DNA of 64,000 nt from JASGDN01 sp049840815 (lineage in GTDB: Bacteria; Chloroflexota; Chloroflexia; Thermomicrobiales; UBA6265), in NCBI GenBank assembly GCA_049840815.1, contig JASGJI010000020.1, forward strand, positions 124,001-188,000, in the 5' to 3' direction. Made by a program: the position numbers and the translations under genes. Below, one piece after another: positions 19,951 to 28,614 of this stretch (positions within the stretch are counted from its first letter, which is position 1; every line of letters begins with the position of its first letter). The notes beneath the pieces are model-generated. The model was not told the DNA's origin, searched no databases, and saw only the letters and a program-made list of their open reading frames with translations.

Positions 19951-22560
19951 CTAGATCAACTTCTGGCTCCGGGCAGCGACCACGGCCTCATCCCGTCCCC
20001 GAACACCAAGTTTCTGGTAGACCCGACCGAGATGGTTCTTCACCGTGATCGGAGAGAGGAACAGGTGCTTGGCAATCTCGATATTGGTTTTCCCCTTCAT
20101 CACCTGCCGGAGAATGTCCGTTTCTCGTCTCGTGAGCTTGACGGTGCCATGCGCCGCAGGCGGCGGCGCGAACGCGAGCGCGGTTTCGAGCGTTCGGTCG
20201 GCGACACCGAGAAGGAGACGGGTATCGAGGGTCCCGACCATGTAGGAGTGATGAAATCCCTCCGGACCTCCCAGGTCGATCGCACGGCGGATCGCATCAT
20301 GACAAGCACCGGCATTCCCACCCCGAGCATACGCGATCGCCTTCAACGCGTAGACGTGAACAAGGGGAGCCGGTTGGAACCGCGCTTCACCCTCGACAAT
20401 CAAGGCGTCCAGGAGCTCGATTGCCTCAGCACATCGTCCGTGAATGATCGCGAGATGCGCCAACACCGCTCCAGGCGGTGTCTGCCCAAACGAGCGAGGC
20501 CAGGTGTCTATCGCGTTGCACTCCAGCGCTGCCCACGCATCCGTGATGTCGATCTCACCACGATCGATCCAGAGCTGGGCAAGAACCGTTCGACTCCGCC
20601 GCACGTCAATCTCATTGAGGTCACTGTTCGCCGCGCGGATAGCCGCGTAGAGCAGCGCTATGGCTTCGTCGTCCCGCCCCAATGCATGAAGGATCTTCGC
20701 GCGGGCAAGTGGCACCTCCGGCGTCCAGTACCCAACTGACGTCGAGTCGGCGAGATCCATGCGCCGGAGCGCGGCCTCGGGATCACCCCGTTCAAGGTCG
20801 ATCAGGGCAAGACGCATGTGCATCAGGGCCATCTGCTCGGGAAACACGCCCGCGTAGGAATCGATCAGGTGCTGAAACAGCTTGGCGGACGAAGAAAGAC
20901 GTCCTTCCAGCGCCGCGCGGTCAGCCTGGTTCGGGAGGACGAACGTCACCCACCATCGCTGATCCCATGGCAGATGATCGCGAGCGGCCCGCGCCGCGGC
21001 GAACATCTCGACCGAGAGCTCCCGCTGACCCAAATGCCCGGCGAGGACATCGGCGGACGCCGCTGCCCGCATGCGTTCATGGTAGGCATCAGGCGGCAAG
21101 TCGGAGAGCGCCGCCCTGGCTCTGGAGAGCGCGAGCTCCCGATCGCCACGCCAGATCGCCAACAGCGTATTCAGGACATCGAGCCGTCCCCGCCGCATGG
21201 GATCATCACAACCGCGCCAAGCCTCGGCAACCAGCGCATGGAGGCGCGTTCCTTCCGAGACATCGCCTATGGACATGAGACTCAGGACGTACCAGAAGGC
21301 GAGATCGTCGTCAGCCAGCAGTCGTGCGTCCGGCAGCGCCGACAGATGCGCAATGATGGCGGCGTGATTGTCTCGGATCGCGAATTCACGACAGGTTCGT
21401 CGGAGCGATGCGAGGATCAGTGACCAGTGCTCAGCAACACGTGCAACCGCAATGGCATGCTGGAAGAGATCCCTTGCCATCAACCACTGGATCGCCGTGC
21501 CAACGAGGGCTGTTCCATCTGATGCACAGAAACGCTCGGTATCACTGACTTCGGTAACCGCAGCCCGAATCCGAACGAGCGCGTCGCGAAGGAGCGGCGC
21601 AAGCACATAGGTGCGCCGTCCGTCCGTCCCCACTCCCCCGCACGTCAGCGGCACGGTGGACCGTAGCGCATCGAATGAGTCCACGGTACCTGGCATCGCG
21701 TCCCCCAACTCCTGCCAGAGTTCGCGATCGATCCACGGAAGTGTTGCCACAACGAAGAGGACCTGTCGTGTTGCGTCGCCCAGGCGACTGAGCATCGTTG
21801 TCGCGACGTAGTCATCAAGGGGAAGCCACTGCCCCGGCTCTCCAACGGATGCGATCAAGTGACCCGCCAGCGCGACGCCAGCCGGCCAGCCCAGGGTGGC
21901 GTCCATCACCGCAGTCAGCGCCGGCTCGGCCAGCTCGGACTCCCCCCGCAGCGCGAGCAGTTCCCTCGTCTCTGCCGCCGAAAGCGCGAGATCCCGACCA
22001 AACATCTGGCGAAGTCGCCCCGCCGCAGCCAGGCGCCCCAACGCATGATGAGAAGGCGCCCGGCCCGCAGCCACGACGGAAAGATCCCGGGGAGATCGCG
22101 CATTCGCAAGGAGCCCCTCGAGCAGGAACCGTCGCACGGATACCGGGAGTCGATCAAGATCGTCAATGACGATGACACACGGGCCATCGAGTTGGGCAAC
22201 TCGGTCGAAGAGTGCAGACCGCGAGGTATCGATCGCCTGGGCCACCCCCTCGCTTCCAGGGGAGCTGAGGAGCTCAACCAGCGACGACACGTAGTCGGCC
22301 ACGACAACATCACCCCGAAGCGGGGTCACGACCGCGCGGTCCTCGCCATCCACCGTCTGTTCTGGCCGCACGAGAATAGCGGTGGGCGCAACCTCCTGGG
22401 AGGACTGAACCCACCGCCAAAGAAGTGTCGTCTTTCCATAGCCAGCCGGTGCCGTGATCAGCAACAACCGCTGGGAGGCCGACGGTATCGCCTCATCGAG
22501 AACCGCCTGAAGCCGCGGCCGTTCGAGAACGAACGGAGAAACATGAGCAGTCCAGTCCAT
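19951..22560 (-). CDS. LAL/MalT-type LuxR-family transcriptional regulator
   Basis: An 869-residue protein starting at ATG 22560 with AAGGGA upstream; the open frame begins 29 codons earlier but lacks a ribosome site there. Walker A is APAGYGKTT at residues 37-45, and Walker B fits CVIVIDDLDRL. The middle part is helical-repeat-like (ATP-dependent sensor and TPR-like regions). The C-terminus is a LuxR helix-turn-helix: LTRRETDILRQVMKGKTNIE and LSPITVKNHLGRVYQKL. Such STAND-type activators bind an inducer and ATP, oligomerise and then bind promoters. The inducer is unknown. It sits between the surface-protein genes on the minus strand, so it may control them. Confidence 0.88.
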   Translation of the reverse strand: MDWTAHVSPFVLERPRLQAVLDEAIPSASQRLLLITAPAGYGKTTLLWRWVQSSQEVAPTAILVRPEQTVDGEDRAVVTPLRGDVVVADYVSSLVELLSSPGSEGVAQAIDTSRSALFDRVAQLDGPCVIVIDDLDRLPVSVRRFLLEGLLANARSPRDLSVVAAGRAPSHHALGRLAAAGRLRQMFGRDLALSAAETRELLALRGESELAEPALTAVMDATLGWPAGVALAGHLIASVGEPGQWLPLDDYVATTMLSRLGDATRQVLFVVATLPWIDRELWQELGDAMPGTVDSFDALRSTVPLTCGGVGTDGRRTYVLAPLLRDALVRIRAAVTEVSDTERFCASDGTALVGTAIQWLMARDLFQHAIAVARVAEHWSLILASLRRTCREFAIRDNHAAIIAHLSALPDARLLADDDLAFWYVLSLMSIGDVSEGTRLHALVAEAWRGCDDPMRRGRLDVLNTLLAIWRGDRELALSRARAALSDLPPDAYHERMRAAASADVLAGHLGQRELSVEMFAAARAARDHLPWDQRWWVTFVLPNQADRAALEGRLSSSAKLFQHLIDSYAGVFPEQMALMHMRLALIDLERGDPEAALRRMDLADSTSVGYWTPEVPLARAKILHALGRDDEAIALLYAAIRAANSDLNEIDVRRSRTVLAQLWIDRGEIDITDAWAALECNAIDTWPRSFGQTPPGAVLAHLAIIHGRCAEAIELLDALIVEGEARFQPAPLVHVYALKAIAYARGGNAGACHDAIRRAIDLGGPEGFHHSYMVGTLDTRLLLGVADRTLETALAFAPPPAAHGTVKLTRRETDILRQVMKGKTNIEIAKHLFLSPITVKNHLGRVYQKLGVRGRDEAVVAARSQKLI

Positions 22561-22826
22561 GCGCGTCCCTTGACCCAGCTTCGTTCGACGAATACCGCAC
22601 CACCACGGAGAGAACCCCTCCTGAAGCGCATTCCGCGACGTGAACAATCATGAACCAGGTTGCGCTGGACAGGACATGGAATCAGTCCTTTCCATTGACT
22701 TTGTCATGTCCTCTCCTCAGCTTCCGAGTTGCCCGCATTGCTGTCAATACGCTTCGCTTCTTGATGCGACAATCCCACACATGCCGCAACGTATTCGACA
22801 ACACATGACATGATAGGCCAGAAACG

Positions 22827-22862
22827 CCAGAACCCCGCGCCACTCGTGGCGCGGGGTTCTGG
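22827..22862 (-). terminator. Perfect hairpin after 1226-residue surface gene
   Basis: Perfect 17-base arms (22827-22843 with 22846-22862), 17 bases past the minus-strand stop. GC-rich, no U-tract. Confidence 0.65.
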
Positions 22863-22878
22863 TTAGCGCCGAACGGGA

Positions 22879-25800
22879 CTAGCGATTGACTCGCTTCGTC
22901 CGGCGGATGAGGGCAAAGGCCGTCATCGCGGCCGCCGCACTCAGCGCTGCCAGGATCAGCAGCGCAGAATTGCCGCCCATCGACTGATCGTCACCCTGAC
23001 CAGTGCTCGGGAGCGAGTCGACCGCGACCGTCTTGACGACCGTCGGGGTGGGTGTCTCGCAGGTGTCGCCGGCGAAGACGACGGTATACGTCGCCACCGC
23101 GTCACTCACCTTGGTCCAACCAGCGGGCAGGGTGCCCCAGGCGTATCCATCCTCCAGCGTCGCCGTCACGATCACGGTGCCACCAGGGGCAACCGTTCCG
23201 GTCATTGTATAGACAATTCCCGGAGTCGTGGGGAGGGTGATCGACGCATGAGCGCAGTCGACCTGGCTGACGGATGGCGCCACCGGGCTCACCGGGGTGC
23301 ACTTGATGTCGTCCAGCTGGACCGTGAAGGTCGCAGTCGCATCGTCAACCTTGGTCCAACCCGTCGGCAAGGTGCCCCAGGCGTAACCATCAGTCACCGT
23401 CGCGATGACCGTCACCGTCCCGCCATTCACGACCTCACCGCTGAGCGTGTAGACAACACCCTCGGTGGGGACCGGAATCACGCTCGGGCTCGTCAGCGCA
23501 CCGCCGAGGCATTCCGAGTTCATCACGATCGGATCGACCGGGACGACCGGCATGCATTCGACTTCGTCCAGCTCGACGGTGAAGGTTGCGGTCGAATCAT
23601 TGACCTTGGTCCAACCCGTCGGCATCGTGCCCCAGCCATAGCCGTCCTTGACGGTGGCCGTCACGATGACGGTGCCGCCGTTCACCACCTCACCGGTCAT
23701 GGTGTAGGTGATGCCCTCGGTCGTCGCCGGGATCACGCTCGGGGTCGTCAGCGCACCACCGGTGCAGACCGCGTTGGTGACCGCCGGAGCGACCGGGACA
23801 ACCGGCGTGCACTCGACATCATCCAGCTCGACCGTGTAGGTCGCCGTGGTCGAGTTCACCTTGGTCCAGCCAGTCGGCATGGTGCCCCAGGCGTAGCCAT
23901 CTCCAAGAACCGCCGTCACGATGACGGTGCCGCCGTTCACCACCTCACCGGTCATGGTGTAGGTGATGCCCGTGGTCTCCTGCGGAACAACGGTCGGATC
24001 GGTGAGCGCGCCACCGGTGCAGACCGCGTTGGTCACGACCGGCGCCGCCGGGATGACCTGCGTGCACTCGACATCGTCCAGCGTCACGCTGTAGGTCGCC
24101 GTGGTGGCGTTGACCCGCGTCCAGCCAGTCGGGAGGGTACCCCAGGCGTTGCCATCAGCAAGGACCGCCTTCACAAGCACGGTCGCGCCGGGGGCCACGC
24201 CACCCTCAATGGTGTAGGTAATGCCAGCGGTCGTGGCCGGAACCACGCTCGGGGCCGTCAGTTCACCACCGGTGCAGACCGCCTGGGTGATCGCCGGAGC
24301 GACCGGGACGACCGGGGTGCAGTGGTTGAGCACGACCGTGCCCGAGAACGTGGCAACGGAGTTGCTCACCCGGGTCCAGCCAGTCGGCAGGGTGCCCCAG
24401 GAGTTGCCATCGAGCAGGGTAGCCGTCACCGTGTAGGCGCCAGTCACCAGATCGACCGTGCCGCCGGTGTAGACGATGCCCGTGGTGGTGGCCGGCGTCA
24501 CCGTCGGAGCCGTCCACTCGCCGCCAAGGCAGGAACCATCGGTCGTGGCCGGTGCAACCGGGATTACCGGGGTGCAATTGACTTCGTCGAGCGTAACCGA
24601 GAAGCTGGCCGTGCCATTGTCATTCTCGGTCCAACCCGTCGGCAGGGTGCCCCAGGTGGAACCATTGTTGAGGGTTGCGATGACCGTAACGGTCTCGCCC
24701 GGCGCAACGGTGCCATTGACCGTGTACGTGATGCCCGCGGTGGTCGCCGGAACGACACTCGGCGGAACGACCGCGCCACCGGTGCAGACGCCCTGGGTGA
24801 CAGCCGGATTCACCGGCACCACCGGGGTGCATGGGTTGAGGTCAACCGTTCCATTATAGGTAGCGGTGTTGTCCTGATTGAGCGTCCAGCCGGTCGGCAG
24901 GGTGCCCCAAGTATAACCACCGGCAAGCGTTGCCGTCACCGTGAAGGCGCCGGTCTGCTGATCGATGGCACTGACCACATAGCTGATACCGGTCGTCGTC
25001 GCCGGCGTGACGGTCGGCGCCGTCCACTCACCGCCGAGGCAGGAGCCGGCCGTGGTCTGCGGGTTCACCGGGATCACCGAAGGAATCGGCGTCTCGGTTG
25101 GCGTGCTTGTCGCCACTTCAGTCGGAGTGTTGGTCGGAGTCTCGGTCGCCACTTCGGTCGCGGTGGCCGTCGGCGTGTTCGTGGAGGACTCGGTAGGAGC
25201 CGTGGTCGGCGTGTTGCCGCCGCCGCCGCCGCCGCCAGCCTGGGTCTGCACGAGATAGCCCGTGTTCGAGCTGCCTTCGCCGCCATCAGGAGACGACCAG
25301 CTCGCCGTGTTCGCGAACGTCTGGAGCGACTCGAACGGCGGCTTGGTGTCGCCCAGGATCGTGACGCTCACGTTGGTCCCGGCCGGAACATTCGTGAACG
25401 TGACAGTCACTGAGGTTGCCGAGCACGACACGTTGGCGCCTGCCGGAGTGGTCGTGACAGTATCGCAGTTGATCTGCCAGTTCGCGCCGGAAGGCACGGT
25501 ATCGGTAATCGTGAGGGAGTCAAACGGCCCCTCAAGACCAGTGATCGTCCACTGCAGGGCCTTGCTCGGATTGAGCTTGCCCTGGTCAGAACGGGTGAAA
25601 ACACCACTCTTCTGAGCATTGCGAACTGGAGCAGTGGTTGCCGTCGGCGTGTTTGTCGGTCGCGGCGTATTGGTCGCGGTCGGCGTGTTGGTCGGAACCG
25701 ACGGATCCCAGGTCGGGGTCTCGGTCGGCGTGTTGGTCGGCGTGTTCGTCGGCCGCGGCGTATTGGTCGCGGTCGGCGTGTTGGTCGGAACCGACGGATC

Positions 25801-26559
25801 CCAGGTCGGGGTCTCGGTCGGCGTGTTGGTCGGCGTGTTCGTCGGCCGCGGCGTGTTGGTCGCCGTCGCGGTCGGGAGGGCCGGAACCGTCACGTCCTGC
25901 GTAATAGGACCGCCGGCGATATCACCGGTGAAGTTCAGGGTGACCGTGGAGCCGGCATTTCCCTGCGCCCAGCAGGAGCTCGAGCTGAACTCCGCCCAGC
26001 CGGTGTTGTCGCCGTGCGTCTCGACATAGGAGAGCAACGTGAAGGTCACCACGCCGCCGGACACCGCGGCGGTCGCGATGTTGACACCGGGATCGGGCGA
26101 TGGGAGGTAGAAGAAGTCGTCCGACACCTGGAGGCGCGGATCGAGCGTCACCGAGAAGGTCGAGCCCGCCCCGGCATTGTCAGGAACTGCCCATTCGATC
26201 CGCATCGACACCGTATCGCAGGCATTCGCCAGTGTCGTCGGGGTGACGACGATGCTGGTGATCGCATTGGGTACAGCGATCGGCGACTTTGCCGCGCTAA
26301 AGGTGGCATCGGCAGCATCGAACGAGGGCTCAGTCGGAACCGTGGTCTCGACCGGGGCCGTCGTCTCGACCGGCTCGGTCTCGATCGGGGCGACGGTCTC
26401 AGCGGGCTCGCTGGGAACCTCTGTGGCGATTGGCTGGTCGACTGGGACTTCCGCCCCAGGCGTAGCATCATCCGCCAGGATCCGAATGGTTGTAACGCTG
26501 CTAGCCAGCAGCGACACAACGACAAGTAAGGCCATGACTGGCCTTAAGCGACTCAACAT
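22879..26559 (-). CDS. Giant LPxTG-anchored repeat surface protein
   Basis: A 1226-residue protein. The signal sequence is MLSRLRPVMALLVVVSLLAS. Next are a Pro/Thr/Glu stretch and an Ig-like N-terminal domain (about residues 100-235) resembling adhesin A-domains. A PTNTP-type stalk with 31-residue repeats follows, then a DUF11-like domain (KSGVFTRSDQGKLNPSKALQ). A second stalk leads to eight tandem modules of about 83 residues. Each module has one Cys near the start (VCTGGALT type), a YTMTGEVVNGGTVIVTA-like core, a W-G-T-(L/M)-P-(T/A)-G-W-T signature and a closing ExC or similar. The end is LPSTGQGDD, a hydrophobic helix and RRTKRVNR, a sortase signal. The modular, stalked design fits an adhesin or a surface-coat protein; the ligand is unknown. 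Similar repeats occur, from memory, in actinobacterial LPxTG proteins. Confidence 0.85.
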   Translation of the reverse strand: MLSRLRPVMALLVVVSLLASSVTTIRILADDATPGAEVPVDQPIATEVPSEPAETVAPIETEPVETTAPVETTVPTEPSFDAADATFSAAKSPIAVPNAITSIVVTPTTLANACDTVSMRIEWAVPDNAGAGSTFSVTLDPRLQVSDDFFYLPSPDPGVNIATAAVSGGVVTFTLLSYVETHGDNTGWAEFSSSSCWAQGNAGSTVTLNFTGDIAGGPITQDVTVPALPTATATNTPRPTNTPTNTPTETPTWDPSVPTNTPTATNTPRPTNTPTNTPTETPTWDPSVPTNTPTATNTPRPTNTPTATTAPVRNAQKSGVFTRSDQGKLNPSKALQWTITGLEGPFDSLTITDTVPSGANWQINCDTVTTTPAGANVSCSATSVTVTFTNVPAGTNVSVTILGDTKPPFESLQTFANTASWSSPDGGEGSSNTGYLVQTQAGGGGGGGNTPTTAPTESSTNTPTATATEVATETPTNTPTEVATSTPTETPIPSVIPVNPQTTAGSCLGGEWTAPTVTPATTTGISYVVSAIDQQTGAFTVTATLAGGYTWGTLPTGWTLNQDNTATYNGTVDLNPCTPVVPVNPAVTQGVCTGGAVVPPSVVPATTAGITYTVNGTVAPGETVTVIATLNNGSTWGTLPTGWTENDNGTASFSVTLDEVNCTPVIPVAPATTDGSCLGGEWTAPTVTPATTTGIVYTGGTVDLVTGAYTVTATLLDGNSWGTLPTGWTRVSNSVATFSGTVVLNHCTPVVPVAPAITQAVCTGGELTAPSVVPATTAGITYTIEGGVAPGATVLVKAVLADGNAWGTLPTGWTRVNATTATYSVTLDDVECTQVIPAAPVVTNAVCTGGALTDPTVVPQETTGITYTMTGEVVNGGTVIVTAVLGDGYAWGTMPTGWTKVNSTTATYTVELDDVECTPVVPVAPAVTNAVCTGGALTTPSVIPATTEGITYTMTGEVVNGGTVIVTATVKDGYGWGTMPTGWTKVNDSTATFTVELDEVECMPVVPVDPIVMNSECLGGALTSPSVIPVPTEGVVYTLSGEVVNGGTVTVIATVTDGYAWGTLPTGWTKVDDATATFTVQLDDIKCTPVSPVAPSVSQVDCAHASITLPTTPGIVYTMTGTVAPGGTVIVTATLEDGYAWGTLPAGWTKVSDAVATYTVVFAGDTCETPTPTVVKTVAVDSLPSTGQGDDQSMGGNSALLILAALSAAAAMTAFALIRRTKRVNR
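25652..25865 (-). repeat. 93-bp tandem repeat encoding PTNTP stalk
   Basis: A 93-base unit, encoding 31 residues of the type PTATNTPRPTNTPTNTPTET plus PTWDPSVPTNT, occurs twice nearly identically with a further partial copy. One anchor point is at 25667 and the next at 25760. It sits within the surface-protein gene and is a likely site of length variation by recombination or slippage. Confidence 0.8.
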
Positions 26560-27163
26560 CGATATACCCCCACAATCATCTCCTTGGCCCCAAAGACCCG
26601 CCTAAAAAGGGACTAGTCCGCACGCCAGTCCACACGAGGACCATATCCAATGTCGGACCACTCAAGCAAGGACCGTGTCCGGAAACGATAGGACCAATTA
26701 TAGGATCAATTATCCGGAATGTGCATCAGGTCCTATAATTAGCCATCGCCAGGCTAGTACCGCCTTGCGATGGCTCGCTGGATTCTTCGGGGGAGCCGAC
26801 TCAGGATGGAGTCGCGCGGGAGGGTTGGCCGTCGCCTGGATGGTGCGACACCGGGGCACACGGTCGATTGAAGCGAAGACTGAGGAGGACCGGGGACCGC
26901 ATACGCTTCTGCGCGCTACAGCGCAAGAACTGTCTATAGTCGAAGGCTGTGCTCCCCCGGCCGCCTTCTGTTGACTCCATCCACCCACACCATGAAGGAC
27001 AGGCCCCGTAGCGGGCCAGTCAGCCAGCGCCGAGCAGGCCGACCCAGCTAAAATCACGGCATCAACCCAGACGGCCCGCCAGTGGCCTGATGGCTCGCCG
27101 CTCCGGTATCCAACTGGGTCGCTGACTGCCGGGCACCTCGAACGGCAGACGATTGATGTCCCA
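26560..27163. other. Intergenic region between surface gene and hemL
   Basis: About 600 bases with no supported gene. It holds the promoter candidate listed separately, a 10-base inverted repeat around it, and downstream sequence of hemL. A weak 6-base stem (ctgccg / cggcag) near 27135 may end hemL transcription. Confidence 0.45.
26697..26725 (-). promoter_or_regulatory. Putative sigma-70 promoter for giant surface gene
   Basis: On the minus strand TGCACA (26725-26720) is separated by 17 bases from TATAAT (26702-26697). The surface-protein start codon is about 140 bases downstream. A copy of the -10 sequence occurs inverted at 26731-26740, so aattatagga / tcctataatt also makes an inverted repeat around the site. 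Confidence 0.4.
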
Positions 27164-28489
27164 TCAGATTCCGGAAGCAACGACCGCGAACGCATCCTCT
27201 GCCGCCGCGATCGTCGCCGCGATGTCCGCATCCGTGTGCGCCGAAGAGAGGAAGAGCGCCTCGAACTGGGACGGCGCAAAATAGATCCTACGATCCAGCA
27301 GCGCATGGAAGAACTTTGCGAACGCCGTCGTGTCGGAGGTCTTCGCCTCGTCGTAATTCCGTACCGGAGCTTCATTGAAGAAGAACCCGGCCATCGTCCC
27401 GACCGCCGCCGCCTGGATCGGCACCCCGGCGCGGGACGCCGCCCGCTCCAGCCCGTCGATCAGCTTCGCCGTCTGCGCTGCGATGCCATCCCAGACGCCC
27501 GGCCGCCCGAGCACCTGCAACGTCGCGATCCCCGCCGCCGTGGCGACCGGATTCCCGGAGAGCGTCCCCGCCTGGTACATCGGGCCGGCTGGCGCGACGA
27601 GCTCCATGATCGCGCGCTTGCCGCCGTAGGCCGCCAGCGGGAATCCACCTCCGACGACCTTGCCGAACGTCACGATGTCGGCGTCGATCCCGAACCGCCC
27701 GACCGCGCCAGCGGGACCAACGCGAAAACCAGTCATCACCTCGTCGATGATGAGCAGCGCACCGTTTCGCTGGGTAATCGTACGGAGGCCCTCCAGAAAG
27801 CCCGGCTCCGGTTGCACGAGGCCCATGTTGCCCGCCACCGGCTCCAGGATGATCCCGGCAATGGATCCCTCGTTGTCGGCAAACAGTGCCTCCACCGCCT
27901 CCAGATCGTTGTACGGGGCGACCAACGTATCGGCGGTCGCGCCCTTCGGCACGCCGGGACTGTCCGGCAGCCCGAGCGTCGCGACGCCGCTCCCCGCCTG
28001 CACCAGCAGCATGTCGGCATGACCGTGGTAGCAGCCAGCGAACTTCACGATCTTGTCCCGCCCTGTCGCGGCGCGGGCGAGGCGGATCGCCGTCATCGTC
28101 GCCTCGGTGCCCGAGTTGACGAGCCGCACGAGATCGACACCCGGAACCCGGTCGACGATCAGGCCGGCCAGCTCCGTCTCCGCCTCGGTCGGCGCGCCGA
28201 AGCTGGTGCCGTCGCGCAGGGCGCGGGCGGTCGCATTGATCACCTCAGGATGCGCGTGCCCGAGGATCAACGGCCCCCAGGAAAGCACGTAATCGAGGTA
28301 TTCGTTCCCATCGACATCCCAGAACCGGCTGCCGGCGCCCCGCTTCACGAAGACCGGCGTCCCGCCCACCCCCCGGAAGGCGCGGACGGGGCTGCTCACA
28401 CCGCCAGGTATGACCTGCTTGGCCTCGGCGAAGGCGCGGGCCGACTCGGCAGTCGGGCGAACGGGAGCATTCAGGGAGGTATCGGTCAC
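27164..28489 (-). CDS. hemL: Glutamate-1-semialdehyde 2,1-aminomutase
   Basis: A 441-residue PLP enzyme that moves the amino group of glutamate-1-semialdehyde to make 5-aminolevulinate, the second step of the C5 heme pathway. Start is GTG 28489 behind AAGGAG. The family signatures PGGVSSPVRAFRGVGGTP, LSWGPLILGHAHPEV and SGTEATMTAIRLAR are present. The PLP lysine is in TFGKVVGGGFPLAAYGG, preceded by IIDEVMTGFRVG. Length is normal. It lies just downstream of hemA on the same strand with a gap of about 125 bases, so the two C5-pathway enzymes are probably co-expressed. Confidence 0.95.
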   Translation of the reverse strand: MTDTSLNAPVRPTAESARAFAEAKQVIPGGVSSPVRAFRGVGGTPVFVKRGAGSRFWDVDGNEYLDYVLSWGPLILGHAHPEVINATARALRDGTSFGAPTEAETELAGLIVDRVPGVDLVRLVNSGTEATMTAIRLARAATGRDKIVKFAGCYHGHADMLLVQAGSGVATLGLPDSPGVPKGATADTLVAPYNDLEAVEALFADNEGSIAGIILEPVAGNMGLVQPEPGFLEGLRTITQRNGALLIIDEVMTGFRVGPAGAVGRFGIDADIVTFGKVVGGGFPLAAYGGKRAIMELVAPAGPMYQAGTLSGNPVATAAGIATLQVLGRPGVWDGIAAQTAKLIDGLERAASRAGVPIQAAAVGTMAGFFFNEAPVRNYDEAKTSDTTAFAKFFHALLDRRIYFAPSQFEALFLSSAHTDADIAATIAAAEDAFAVVASGI

Positions 28490-28614
28490 AGGGCACTCCT
28501 TCGTGCGAGGGAATTGGGCAACGAGACCGCAGGCATGGCAGCAAGAAAGGGCGGTCGCTCGGACTCGCCCTATCCTACTGCATGGGTCTCGAATGCGGAT
28601 GAATCAGGATCGGG

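Noticed and set aside
23248..25413. 721-residue open frame on the plus strand opposite the giant surface gene
   Set aside because: It is an antisense shadow produced by the GC-rich repeats. Its translation has no motif and mirrors the repeat period of the real gene.
25652..25865. Possible CRISPR-like array because of regular repeats
   Set aside because: The repeats are adjacent, have no unique spacers and encode an in-frame Thr/Pro stalk.
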